In this document: in pieces, positions 11,929-37,600 of the stretch
Position numbering within the stretch: the first letter of the stretch is position 1
Layout: every line of letters starts with the position of its first letter
NCBI GenBank assembly: GCA_012845835.1
Contig: JABAKD010000028.1
Location: forward strand, 10,126,189 to 10,190,188
DNA: 64,000 nt
Reading direction: 5' to 3'
DNA from: Undaria pinnatifida
Taxonomy: Eukaryota > Sar > Phaeophyceae > Laminariales > Alariaceae
The notes under the pieces: generated by a model
What the model was told of the DNA's origin: nothing
What the model saw: the letters and a program-made list of their open reading frames with translations, nothing else
The model's database searches: none
Translations under genes and position numbers: made by a program

Positions 11929-12173
11929 GAAGGGACGCGTCTCGCTCGAACGCACCTCTTCGTCGGTAGGCACATACAGCCAGTAGACACAGAAGCAAGA
12001 GAGGAGGAGGAGAACTAGGCATGTTTAGGGGGAATGGAATCTGCCCCCTGACGTGTCATGACAAGGGACTCGTCTTGCTCGATCGTACCCCTTAGTCGGT
12101 AGGCACATACAGTCGGTAAACAAGGAAAGAAAAGGAGGCCGAGAAGTAGGCAAGTTTTGGGGGAATGGAATCT
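11914..12173 (+). repeat. Tandem duplication of gene A's 3' end
   Basis: The last codons and proximal 3' UTR (about 11914-12043) are repeated in diverged form at 12046-12173. The second copy still reads CCTGACGTGTCATGA where the gene has CCCGACGTGTTCTGA, and both copies share 'gtcggtaggcacatacag' and 'gggggaatggaatct'. Confidence 0.75.
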
Positions 12174-12440
12174 CGCGAGGGTAAGTTTCACTTCGTCTGG
12201 AGACCGGCCGACAGGGGCAGGGGTTGGGATACAGTAGGAACGGAATCTCCCAAGGGTAGACCTCACTTCGTCTTGAGAGCGGAAGGCAGGGGCGAGGGAA
12301 TGGATTTCGCCAGGGTAGGTCCCACTTCGTCCTTAAACCGGCCGACAGGGGCGAGGGTGGGGGTTCCATTCGTCGGCGGTACAGGAGGAATGGAAGGTCG
12401 CGAGGGTAGACCTCGCTTCATCTTGGGACCGGTTGGCGGG
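12160..12440. repeat. Tandem ~65-85 bp repeats
   Basis: At least four units with 'ggaatgga..tcgc..gggta', 'cacttcgtc' and 'accggccgacaggggc' lie directly after the duplicated gene A 3' end. Confidence 0.7.
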
Positions 12441-15400
12441 GGCGGAGGTTCTGTTCGTGGGCTGTACTTCTTGTTGAACGGTGGAAGGAGATTTTGGCGC
12501 GCGCGTGCTCGTGCTGCTACTGCTGCTGCTGCTCCGGCTGTCCATGTGGGGGTGCGATGGAAGCATCGGCAACGGTCGGTCCGGAACGTCAGCGCTGTCT
12601 CGCTCGTTTGCCGTGATCCTTGCGAGTGCTGCCAGTGATGGCCGGTGGATGGATGGGCCTGGTTTGGATCTCGGCGGAGGAGTGTGCTTCGAATACGAAA
12701 GAGTTACTGGTGTGCGTTTGCGCGTGCGCTAGCGTTGTATCGTGGGCACATTGATACAACGAGTTTTAGTCTTGTGGTACTACCGCTGCTGCCGTGCGCG
12801 AGGCCCTGCATGCGATAACGTAGTATCATACCTCTCTGGTCAAAATTGTAGGGAACGGTGTAGTATTTTTACGAATACCAAACGGTCCTTATATTCCGTT
12901 CTGAGCGGTATATACCAGTACCACTTTTCTTGTTTTCTTGTTTTTTTGTTTTTATGTTTTCGCGGTTCAACGGTGACGCTTTTGTGCGTAGGCCCTTTCC
13001 AGCGGTGGCGCGTTCGAGCGGTGGTGGTGGTGGCGGCTTCAGGAGCAGTAGTGGGTCAACGTAACCGTAGCGGAAGGTTCGTGTAGAGGGGACGGAGGCG
13101 CTAGCTTTGGTGGGCGCTCGATCGGGGTGATGGGTGATGATGTGCTGCGAGGGCTTGTCCATGGTTACTCCAAGCTGATTAATGGCTCATGGCGAGATAC
13201 TAATTCAGTCTTATGGAAATTACTGGAGTTTTTTTTCCTTAGGTGGTGATTGGTAGTGGGGGCGTGCCTATAAATGTGACAGGCGTCCGGATATATTGAC
13301 CATGTTCTGTCTTGCCTGTGTTCCACCACCACACCGTGATAAAGCTCGGAACGCCGGGAGGGGTGGGTTTCCACACGTTTTTTCGGCGTCGATCGCCTTC
13401 TTCCCATCTATGAGGTGAACCGGACGACCGGGGTGGGTGTTTGTTGTATAGGATGGCTTTGTGGGCGAGGGGACAGCCAGCAGCTGATGGATTGATGGAT
13501 GATGATGATGAACATGGTGAGGCTGACCGAAGGAGGGCCCACGGCCAAAAGTGACCGTCAACGGCAGTGTAGGCCTGTGACGGGATGGCCGTGTAGACTC
13601 AATGTACTAGTTTTAGTGTAGGAGCTCCTAAAGGTGTGAGTGACGACGCCCAGAACTGCCGTCTCTTGACATCTTTGAGCGGCAGCATGATAATGAGCGC
13701 GTTTTGGAAGTTCGGACTAAAGCGTTACAGAAACGCCAACGACAGATTGGAAAGCCAGCTTTCTATGTCTGTCTGTCTACACTCTACTCGTCCCGGCATA
13801 AGTCAAATCCCAGAAGCCATGGAGGGCCGGGAGGCGGGGCTGTACGGTGCGTGTTGGCTCTTGTAGGAAGGGGTCGCTTTTTCAGTGGGAAGCGAGCGAA
13901 GCTGTATGTTACTGCTGTGTGCTGTGCTGGTTTTGGTGGAAAATCGGAAGCTCTGCAGGGAGATAATGGGGGAGGAAGGAAGGGGGCAGGTTAGGGGGAG
14001 TAACCCTGGCTTGTTTTTTTCTGGTCGTTGTGGTTGATTGGTTGGTTTTGTACAGACAGGCGGGGCGGGAGCAGGGGGGGGGGGGGTGTAAGCAGATTGA
14101 TTCCAACGCTGTTATGGGTTCGTTTTTTTTCTTCTGCGACCGCGGGAACAACTCTTTTAAAGGCTGGTGGTCGATAGTAGTAGTGGTAAAATTGTAGTAC
14201 ATAGTACGCCCCACCCACCCCGTCGGCGGCATGGTTGTCGCTCGTCGTTTTTCTAGCGTTTTTTTCCGCGCGTTTTTTTTTCGCTCACTCACGTTTCTGC
14301 TGGGGAGGGGGGGGAAGAGAGGAAGAATGGGGTTGTTTTCGCTCCTTCGTTGTCTTCTTCTAGAAGGTGATGGACCCATGGGAATGGTATACGAGGTGCG
14401 ATGCGATGGACGCAGTCTGTCTGTTTTCGTTTCACGTACGTCGCGTTGGAGGCGGGAGAGCCGCGACTTACTTGCTTGTCTCGTCTATTTTCGGTGTGGC
14501 TGAGTTAGCTCTGCGTGGAGGGTGGAGGGAGGCTGATATATTAGTTGAGCTTGACTTCCCATTGCATGCTGCCCTTGCCTTGGTAGCCCGTAAATTAGTG
14601 CCAGGTAGGTCGGACGGCATGGAGACGGTGGGGATAGGCACTCTTTCGGTGACCTTTCTTTGTGTAGCCCTCTTGAGCTTGGCGCACTCACCTCTCGGCC
14701 CACTCTGTAACATAGCACGAATTGGGGTGAACGCGATGTCGGCCCCTTGATTGGTGGGTCGGCCTGCGGAAAACAACATAGTAATTGACGGTTGCAAGGG
14801 GTTGCGCCTGTCTAGTGTCTGGATAGATGATAAGGGGGTGCGTGCTCGGGAGTGTTTTCACTGTGGTGTGTTGGTTTAAGGTTGCTGTTTGTCGGACCGC
14901 TACTGATGCTGCTCCGTGCATTTCAAGGGTGGATGGTTGTACGTGAAAAAGACATACCTGGTATCATATTCATCAATTGCGATCATAATAGCCCTACTCT
15001 CTCTGTAGTCCGGCTGGTTTTTGTTTGGCTGGCCTCTTTGCGCAACATTATCCACCGACGACCTGTTGCTGCTTGGATGCCTTCCTCCCAACCGTTCGTT
15101 GTTGGTGCGTTTGATGGATGGCCAGGTACGAAGTTTCCGGCATCTCTGCTTTACCTGTGAGGTCGAGGGTTTCGTCGAACAACGTTTTGAGCGAGCTGCG
15201 TGCGAAACTTCGATCGCTCGATCGCGCGTGCTTACGAGTGCAGAGGGTTTCGATGGATGAAACCATCACGCACTACTATTAGTACAAGCTATCTATGCTG
15301 CGGGCGAAACGCCCACTAACTATGTTAAGAATCTCTTATTTCTGGCCAGGCTGGAATCCTCACGCAAGGCAGGTGCGTCCTACACCATTTCCAGTACAAA

Positions 15401-18400
15401 AGAGGCTATGTTTGTAATTTCGTCTACAACTCGAGCCTGAACTTGTTCATAACTATAACTGCCAACTTCTTAAGTCTGTCGCGTGTGTAGTCTATGTATT
15501 AACGTTTTTTTTCGGTTTTACTTTGCTGTCCATCTAAACTCCCAAGCAATGTTCTGGCTAGTAAACCGTGGTCACGGGTGTCTTCCCTTCCCCCCGGCAC
15601 TTGCCATCATTTTTGTCCCGCACAGGGTCCAGCATTCCCATTGTTTTATCGGCGTTTTTTACTCGTGCGTTTTTTTCGTCGATTTTTTCCAACTCACTCT
15701 CTCACGCTTTCCGCTACTACTACTAAGTATTGCTGTGGTCAAATTTTACCCAGGAAAAAATCCCTACGATACGAGCACGAATATGCGCTCGGGGAGACTC
15801 GAGCACGCTTGACTTGACAATGAGTATAGGGGCGAGACTCGTTACAGTTATTTAATACCCACCCTGGTATATCTGACTGTGAGAGGGTGTAAAGTTTTCC
15901 CGATTGTTTGTTCCTTCTCATTTTCGTTGATAATGGAAGGACTTGAGGTAATTGAGGTTGCTAGATGTTACGATGTTGAACGAGTGTCCTCATTTATATG
16001 GCAACGTGGTGGACGTCGCTCGAAAGAAATAATAATGTGTTTTATTATGTTGAAAGGCGCTTTCGGGTCGATAAAGAGAAGGAAGAGACAAGAAGAGAGA
16101 ATCCAAAGAGTATGGAGAGGAGGCACCACACACAGCGTTCTGCTAGCAACGCACACCTACAACAACACTACTAGGCTAAGCACGTCTAGAACGCTAATCT
16201 TTCAGACATTCTTCGTACTGCGCTGCAGAAAGCTAAGCTCCCCGACGCACGACGTACTATGCATACCCGAGAAAGCTATCCTGATGTCCTTCCTTACGTG
16301 ATTGATTGTGCCGCATATTCTAGACGGTCTCCGCACATTTCTCCCAGAATATTCTTATTCGTACGTCGGCCGCATTTCTGGTGGCCACTACTACTGTCTA
16401 CTACTGACGACTTGTACGAGTGAGTACAACAACTGTATGTAGTAGCCAAAAGCTACTACTACTACCTACTAAATGGAATAGAATTAGCAGATAGATGATA
16501 GTAGTAGATGATTGATTTTGTGGTAAATACATGATCAGATAGATGGTGTGTGAACATGGCATCATGATGAATGGCGCAAAACGGCGGTCACTACTGCTGT
16601 GCCACTACTACACTACTACTAATATTAATACTAAATTTATTTATTATAATATTCTACCAGGTACAAACTGTACTTTTTTTTGCTAAACTGAGTAGTCTAC
16701 AGTATACTATTAATAATTATTATTGTAATACTAAGTATTCCACATAACAAAACATACTTATATTTCTTACTGCCCTTCCTGTTATTATGATATTATTGGC
16801 TTCGTGCAAATCTACCCAGAATAACGTGAAGTGCGTACACGAAGTAAGTATATAATATACTCCGAGTATAATATATAAATGGTGGCTATACCCCGGTACA
16901 TTTATTCATTGTGTACCTGGTATTTGTTTTGAAGCATCATCTTGAAACATGCTCGCTTATTACCTTCTCGAGGCAAGATTGACCACCTGGTCCAGGAAAA
17001 GAGTCGTTCTACGGTGGAAGTAGCCCCCCTAAATTTTCTTTGTCCAAAATCGCCGGTGTCGAAACCAGCCCCCGGCCGCGTATCTCCTGAAATACGGTGC
17101 CCCTTGCCACCCCGACGTGACCGTTTGGTAGTCCTTTGCAAACAAGAGAACACATGAAGACGTTTTTCCACAGCATATTTCCTCCTGTCGAGCAGCCATG
17201 GAACGTTCGTTGAAGAAAATCGCTGTTTTTTTTTGGGGGGGGTGGGGCAATCGTAGAATCAGTCAAAAATACAAACGCAACTAACTGCATCATATATATA
17301 TGTATCTGGTATGCGGCAGCGTAGCAGCCGGCAAACACATCAGGCAGCAGCCTTAGAAAATATGTATGGTATGATGGCAGAAGACGGAAAACGGAAAACC
17401 AACGCTTGATGTGGAACGACGAAGAAGCAGGAAAAACGGCACAAACATGTTTTGTTTTTGCCCAGCTGGTTTGCTCCGGTTGGTTTGGGCTCTCTATAGT
17501 CCGTTGTTCTACCAGTAGTATATCAGCTGTTGAGGCACGATCAATCACCAGACCCCAGAAACCGTGCAGCAGCAACGACAATGTTACTTTCCAGGTAGAA
17601 AAAGGGCAGGCGGCGAAAGGCGGAAACCTTTTTTTTCTTCATCCTCCGGCGGATGGGGAAAAAATAATCACACCACACTTACTTGCACGTATTTTCGTAT
17701 ACATACATACGTCGTGTGTCGATTTAACTCAATATTATTGCCTTCGCAATCCAGCGCTAGCTGGCGTGTCCTTCGGTTCCCACTCACTATAGCGATAGCG
17801 TGAGCTGTCCCTATCGGCAGTCCCCGTTACTACCCCGGCAGCGCAAGCTGCCGTTACGTTGTATTCGGATGCGTGAGTATGTCGACCCGACCTGTCCCCT
17901 GAGGGTCAGGTGCGGTGTGGAGATAGCCACCCGGAGCGGCATCTTTCCGGGCAGTGTGGGACTTGCGCAAGCTCACCCACTAACAAAAACCCCGGCCATG
18001 AGAGAACAGCCTTCCGCTGGACTTGGCCAAGTTGCGGTCCACGCTACCCATTCTTTCGGACGTTGGTCCTCGGAAAAAAAACCGCAATAATGAGTAATTA
18101 ATTACTACCTTTGGTACAACAGTAGATAGACTAAAACAGTTACATACTATTAATAATAATAGTATTAATAGTGTAGTAGAAAAACGACTCGTAGATTCAC
18201 ATTTCGTGTGATGAGTGAGTATGAAACGACGAAACGAGACGACAAAACGGCGGGACACATAAAGCCATTCCATTGATGATGCACTTGACTTGATACCCTC
18301 TATATGAGCCCAATTAATGCCGTCTTTAGTCAGTTCCTAGGGTCTGCTAGTAGTATGACACTTATTTCTTTTTTTTTCCTTTCCTTGCTTCCTCTTTTCT

Positions 18401-18779
18401 CTCGTCTTTTCTTCTTGCTTTTCTTGTCTTTTCTTTCGTTTCCGTTCCTTTTTCGTTTGTTCGCTTTCTTGTCTTTTATTTCCTTTCCTTTATCTTCCTT
18501 TTCTTTTCTTTGTTTCTTTTTTCCGATTGACATGCGTTTGTCGTGCGTATGTGTAGTGATAGGTTTTACGTGCAATATATACGTGGTAGTCTTTCTTGGG
18601 TGGCAAGCGGTATAGTCGGTTTTTCCAGGCGCGAGTAGTGAGACGTATGCACCAGCATGGACCTGGCACATCGTAGGCTGACTCCCGATTTCACTTTTAT
18701 ATGTTTCTGGTGGAGGCACATGAATTGCGTCAGCTGTGATATATGTGTGTACCACCTTTGGTTTGTGCTTTTCCCTGGG

Positions 18780-19326
<547 letters not shown>

Positions 19327-19827
19327 TGCGTCCTTACTTGTCATGTGCCCCAGCAACAAACAGTCATTAACAGGGCATGGCCGGTAACTAGGAACCGTAA
19401 ACCATGCGACAGCAGTGGCGGCGTGGCGGCAGGCAGTCAGTACACCCGCAGGCAGCGGGTATCATAGTGTAGAAAACGCGGCGGAAAACCGCAAAACGAA
19501 TGTTCGAACGTTACATTTATGTGAAACGACGAAACGGCACATACGTATTATTGCTCCCTGTTTTCCCTTGTACTTGGTGAAGGAAAGTCAACAACAACCG
19601 CCGAAGTGCGAGCTGGTGCGCGCCAAAGAGAACTCCACAAGGCCACCCAAGTGAGAGCCCTCCCAGATAATGGGAAAGTTAACCAAGCCCCACATGCCAG
19701 CTTCAGAGACCTCGACTGCTGTTTCCCCTCCATATCAGTCGAACTCCTCAACAAACAAATCACAACCCCGCAACCCCGACAACCGACAACCCTGCACAAG
19801 GCTCTCTCTCCAGCGAGAAAGTCTGGC

Positions 19828-31494
<11,667 letters not shown>

Positions 31495-32282
31495 GGCCCG
31501 CGGGAGCTGCGGTGTAAGAAGCAAAGCTGCGGTGTCTGAACCGGATTGGTACTGTTCCCACGTTTATTGGGGGACAAACGTATCGAATTAGTGTGGGAGC
31601 TTATGATTCTTCTATAGTGTAGTGTTAACTAGTAAAAGCCGTTGGGACTTGGGTCAGAAGGGGAACACACCCTTAAAACCCTCAGCCACGTGAAGCTGTC
31701 GGGGCTGCTGCGGAAGGATACCTGGTATACTTCATACGTGGTGCAGGATAAGCTGGTATGCCCGTCGTATGGCAGTAGGACTGTGGTGTAGGCGTGTGTT
31801 CACGTGTACATGTTCCGAGTCCTAAGTATACGCATAGTAAGCACTGGGTACATGGTAGAGGCACCTAGACGTGAAGCAGTCCGGGCTGCTGGGGTATGGG
31901 GGGACACGGAAGGAGCGTGTGGGAGAATGCCGCGGCGATGCGGTAGCTGCAGCTTTAGATAGCTGTACGTAGGTAGCAGTATGTGATCGTCAGGGGATAT
32001 CCGGTGTGCACCCCCGGGTAACTGTACGTAGCGGTATGTAATCGTCAGGGGATGTCATGTGCTCATCCCCGGCTTTCCTAGGTGGGTGTATCATCATGAC
32101 ATGGGGAAGGGGGGGGGGCACGGAGGCAGCGTGCGCAAGAATGCCGCATCGGTGCAGTAGCTGCAGCTGTATGTGGCTGTAGCGGTATGTTGTCGTCAGG
32201 GGACTTCCTGCGCGCATCCCCGGGTTTCCTAAGTGGATGTATTGCCATCTGACGGGTAACGAACAAAGCTGATGTGGAACAT

Positions 32283-32880
32283 TGCGCAAAGCAGTCACAA
32301 AACACAAATTAATTTACAGTACGCGACAGCACTTCAGAAATTTCGTGTTCATATCTTTGGCGTCGACTTTTGCACAAACGACTTTTGCACGAAAGGTGAG
32401 AAAAAGTTAGTTTAAAACTAAATTTGTACCAGGCATAGTGTAGGGCACATTCTGCCTCGCAAGAATATTTTTGAGCCTGGCACAACACAAGATTGAGATT
32501 CCCCTTAGGATTGCCCCCACGTTTTTTGGTTAAACTACATGGATTTAGAATAGTATAAAAAATGCAATGGTGAAAGGATGAAGTCAAGTCCGGCGCAAAG
32601 CAGTCACAAACCACCAATTAATTTACTGCACGCGACAGCACTTCAGAAGGTTTGTGTTCATATTTCTGGCGCCGACTTTTGCACGAAACGCAAGCAAAAG
32701 TTAGCTCAACATTAAAATAGTGTAGAAATAGTGTAGGGCACACCCTGCCACACAAAAATATGTTTTTGAGCCTGGCACAACACAAGGTCCCCTTTAGAAA
32801 TGCACCCACGTTTTTGGATAAAACTACTTGGAATTAGTATGGGATAAAATTGCGGTGATAAAAGGCTGAAGTCAAGTCCG
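32283..32880. repeat. Tandem duplication, ~310-bp unit
   Basis: Two units share 'gcaaagcagtcacaaa', 'aattaatttac', 'cgcgacagcacttcagaa', 'gcctggcacaacacaag' and 'cccacgttttt'. Second unit starts near 32596. Confidence 0.8.
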
Positions 32881-33339
32881 GCACCTGAGCGACGATGGCG
32901 GTGGCGGCGGCAACGCCGACGATGTATGATATGATACTGCGAAAGAATGGAGGCGGAGGACGCTTCAATGCTACCAGACCGAAGAAGCAGGGACACGTAT
33001 TGCTGCACCCCGAGCGAGAGCCCCAACGATCTTATCACAATTCGGTGGGGTTTTATTCCGGTCTGGGACCTTCGCCAGTGACGACGGAGGATAACCAGGA
33101 GAAAAGCGAAAACACACACATCATACGAGTAGCCAAAAATAAATCCTGGTACAGTGTTTCCCCCCCCTCTGTGAACTAACGTTTGTTCGCTGAGTTTTCC
33201 CTACACGCGATGGAAGGCTGTCACGTTGTCACAGCATCTCAAAACATTAAGTTCGATAATCAAACACTTCTCCCGTTTGCGGGGCACACGGGTAGATGCG
33301 GCCAAAACGAAAACTAAGTAACCCCGGACTCCCATCGGG

Positions 33340-34290
33340 TTTCCGCCGACTGCCGTCGAGAGTTCCATCGACCTCCCTCAGCCTCTCTCAACTTGAATTG
33401 ATTGCCACCAATTTTCATCGATTTCCACCGATTCCCCCCTCTACTTCTTCGATTTTTGCGATTGTCACCGACTTCCACGTAAATCTACCTATTCCCATCG
33501 ATTTCTGTTAACTTCGTTCAACTTCCCTTAACCTCCCTTAAACTTTTATCGCATTCCCACAACTTCCATCGAACCTCATCGACTTCCTTCGACTTCCCTA
33601 GTCATGGAACTCTATCGACCCTGCCGTCGTAGTCCACCGGCTTCCATCGACTTACGTCAACTTTCATCGATTGCATCAAACTTGACCGGTTCCATCAACG
33701 TCCTTCGATTTCCACCGGCTTACGTCAGCTTTCACCAAAATCCACTGATTTCGATCGAATTCTTTCAACTTCCATCGATTTCCACGGTTTTCACCGACCT
33801 CTATCCATACCCATCGAATTCCGTCAAGTACCGTCATCGAACTCCACCGAAAGCCAACAACTTCCATCGATTTCCACCAACCGCCATCGATGTACATCGA
33901 GTTTCACCGAAATCTACCGGATTTCCCTCAATTTCCACCGATGACCATCGAATTCTCCCAACTCCAATCAATTTCCGTTGAAACCGACCGACGTTTATCG
34001 AATTCCACCATTTCCCTCGAGTTCATCATGATCGAATATTCATCGAACGGTACTGGCTTCTCTTAACCTCTACCGACTTCCACCGACTTCCACCGAATTC
34101 CATCAACTTCAGCGACTTCCATTGACAGCAACATCCGTCGACTCCCACAGCAATTCGCCGACTTTCCCATCGATTTCCATCGACAGCCTTCCATCGAATT
34201 CCACCAGCTTTCCCCGACGTCTATCCAAAATCCTTCAACTTCCGTGGACCTCGACTTCCCCCAATTTCCTTCCAATTCCATCATCAACTT
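33340..34290. repeat. Degenerate array of TTCCATCGA-type units
   Basis: About 950 bp in which variants of 'cttccatcga', 'tttccaccga' and 'acttccaccgac' recur every 10-15 bases. Ser/Pro/Phe-rich frames through it follow from the repeat and have no recognisable domain. Confidence 0.8.
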
Positions 34291-34344
34291 TCCACATGCC
34301 CGCCGTCTCATCAGTCTCATCATAATAGCCTGGCCATCACCAAA

Positions 34345-34631
34345 TCACCAGCCGGAAAAATCTCCGAATCCCCCTGCTTTCCCCTTTCCCTTCCCCTTCC
34401 CCTTAGTCTTACCCATCCCCGCAGCATCTATCACAGGGTCTGTCCAATCGATAGCCCCCGTCCTCTCCCCGTCACCGCCACCACCACTGACGCCGTTGCC
34501 ACTGCCTCTTTTGCGGCCTTGTCGGGCGGAGGTTGCAGTGGTACCGGACGATGTTGTTGCTCTCGCCGCGGAAGAGGGTGCGGAGCGGGGCAGGGTTGTT
34601 GCGGCCGCCGCACCGAGGTATTTCCCGACAC
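34345..34631 (-). CDS. PPIL2: Gene C exon 14 (C-terminus)
   Basis: Starts with the split codon of GVGKYLG, then Ala/Ser/Gly-rich sequence and [17 protein letters not shown] before TGA (34347-34345). The GVGKY and GFGDFS.W motifs close PPIL2 proteins in animals. Acceptor follows a C-rich tract (accaataacgccttcgaag). Confidence 0.9.
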
Positions 34632-37600
34632 CTTCGAAGGCGTTATTGGTGGGGGGGACGGGGGGGGACGGGGGGTTGGTTACAATACACGTGTATCCAA
34701 AAGTGAAGGCAAGGTGAGGTGGGGTGAGGTAGGCTAGGGTAAGAAAAGACAACACAAGACAAGACAAACACAACCAAACAAGAAACAACACGACACGACA
34801 ACGCAACACCAAACAAAACAAAACACAACACGACACGACACACGACACGACACAACTCAAACACGACACGACACAACAAAAACACGACACGACACAACAC
34901 AACACAATACGACGCAATACAATACAACACAACACAACACAACATATCACGACAACCATAAGACGAGACGAGACGAGAAGGCAAGGGAAGGCAAGGCAAG
35001 GCAAGGCATGACAAAACACAACACAACACAACACAACACAACACAACAAAACACAACACAACACAACACAACGCAACACAACACAACACAACACAACACA
35101 ACACAACACAACACAACACAACACAACACAACACAACACAACATAACACAACACAACACAACAAAACACAACAAAACACACGGTATTGCCCGTTGCTGGT
35201 TGTATGGTTAGCTGACTCACCACTCTTGCCGCCGGGTTTCGCTTCGGGCGTAGGGTTACTCGCCCAGCCTATACGGTCATGATCGGCGGCTAACGCCGCC
35301 GCCACCTTCGGCTTCCCTGACTTCAACGCCTTGGGATGGGACGATGCGAGGGAGGGAACGGGGCGGTGGGGGGAGGGAGGGAGAGAAGGCGCGGGGGGGG
35401 GGGGGTACGTTGGAGTGTGTAGTTGGGGATTGGCGAGAAGAAACCGGCAGGAGCAGCAATAGCGACATCGCCAACGGTATGCGTTCACCACTCTATCCAA
35501 TAGACAAAAAACATATTGGTTCAATATTAATGTTCAAGCTAAAATTTCCGCACAGAGTTGTATACACTCTATCTTTACTCTTCTACTGGACGGTATATTG
35601 CCTCACTGGTGGAATGGCTGATTAGTTGCCTTGCTCATCCATTGGTTGGCTCTCTCGGTAAAGCGGTTGGTTGGCCATCTGGTTGAGAGATTGTTTGTTG
35701 ATTTCTTGGTTCTTTTCTCGTTTGCATTGCTAGTTTATTGGTTGGTTTGTTGCTTTCCAGTATCGGCTGGTTGCCCCGGTGTTTGCTAGCTTGATCGTTC
35801 AATTGGGTGCTTAAATTTGGTAGGCTTGTTGGTCAATTGGGTGCTTAAATTTGGTAGGCTTGTGGGCATACTCGTCAGCTGAAGCGATGGTCGGTCGGTC
35901 GGTCAGTCGGTCGGTCTGTTGGTTGATTGGCTGACTGGCCTACTGTTATGTCGATTACCTCACTGCCTGGCTTAGGGTCATTCCTAACGAGCAAAGAAAA
36001 TGTCATGAAACGTGGCACAAAAAAAACGAGACATTTTCGCGAGTCGTGACATTGGTCAGAAAAGGTGACAATTGAAAAGCTTTGAAGAAACAAGTCACAA
36101 AAAATGACGTCACACGATGCGTGATCAAAGCAATCGTGACCTTCTTTTTAAAAAAAACCGTAATACCGTCAATTGACAAAAATATCACGAACGGTGATTT
36201 TTGGTCATAAATCGTGATTTTATTTTTTTATTTTTCGCGTTCGTGTTAAGAATGATCCGTAGTGAAATGGTTGGCTCGTTTGAAAGAAGCTGAAGCTTCT
36301 TACCTCTCGCTCGTCAATCTTGATCTGAAGTTCTTTCTCGAGCTCGTCCTCCATCTCGTCGACTGGGTTGCTAAACACCGTGGCCTTCACCAGCACGATG
36401 TCTTCCGACGGCTTATCCTTCGAGTCCGTCGGTACCGCCTCGATCGCGGCCAGCGCCGGCAGGCCGCTAAAAACCCAAAGCAAGAAACAGAGAAAGAACA
36501 CGACAATGTCACCGACAAATCGCGGGGGGGGGGGTAGAAAAACGAAACAAAATGTACCAGGGACGTCGGTACCGCATTAGTCGCGGCCAGTGCCGGCCGG
36601 CCGCTGAAACAAACAAAACAAAGCGTACACATGAAAAAGCGCGAAAACGGAAAAATGTCTCCGCGGTATCGGGAAAAGATGGAGAGGGGGGGGGTGTACT
36701 CCGTTTGTGCATGGCCGTAGTCGTATGGCCGTAGTTAATAGACCCTCACATCCCCACTATGTCAGGACGGAGCACGTCGAGTTTTCACTGGCCAGGCGGA
36801 CATTGCTTGCGCCAAGCGTGAAGCGCCGTGAGGTGTTTGGCGAGTCGCATGGAGGGTGAACTGCATCCTTCCAAGAACCGCTCGTAAGACGGACTTCGGC
36901 AACTAGTGTCTACGTTCTTGTTTATAGATGACAGTGCCGATGATTTACTTTGTTCTATGGCCTCGCCACTCCAGAGAAAGCAATGGGTAATACTATGTAA
37001 CTGCCTCGTGGGTGCCTTACCATATTCACACTACGTGATGCGATCATTCCCCTTCGGAGTTAGGGTTCTCTATCCCGCACAATATGATCTACTCGATAAC
37101 CATCCTGGTGACGATGAAAAAAAAAACACACGGTGCCCTGGTTGTCTAGCTCACGCAGTGATTGACATGTTTTACAGCGTCGTTGCCAACCAACGCCCAC
37201 CCCAATATACATATAATGCTCTAGAGCGTCGGTGCCAACCGAGGCCAACTATTGTATAGGAGTATATATTCAAGGGGGGGTACGAGGGGGGGGGTGGACG
37301 GGGGACGAAAACAGTACGAGGTACGCCGGTATCGCTTTAGTCGCCGCCAGCACCGGCTGGCCGCTGAAACAACCAAAACAAAACGCACACACGAAAAAGG
37401 GCAAAACACGAAAAATACCTCCGAATATGGCGGGGCGGCAAAAATATGGCGGTGGGGCGGTTAAATATGATCGTGCAGTCAACAGCAGTAAACACTCCAA
37501 CGGTTATATTTAGACATCTAAGGGATCCAATGAAGGGTTCTAAAGGTCGACGGACCGAAGCAAACACTCGTCAAGAGCTGATAGTGTACTGAAAACGAAT

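Larger units (their letters stand above)
31495..34344. other. Intergenic region between convergent genes B and C
   Basis: 2.85 kb holding the 3' flanks of both genes, a tandem duplication (32.28-32.88 kb) and a degenerate TTCCATCGA array (33.3-34.3 kb). No gene recognised. Confidence 0.65.

Noticed and set aside
14468-14797. 109-codon minus-strand frame without low complexity
   Set aside because: No domain recognised, no convincing start or splice partner; may be chance or an unrecognised gene, so not annotated.
17800-18101. Cys/His-containing frame near 17.9 kb that might be a zinc-knuckle gag fragment
   Set aside because: Cys spacing does not fit a CCHC knuckle in any single frame and no other retroelement domain is nearby.
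34345-35524. Two long Cys/Val-rich minus-strand frames (~290 codons each)
   Set aside because: They run through the (TGTTG)n intron array; only their ends are real PPIL2 exons 13 and 14.
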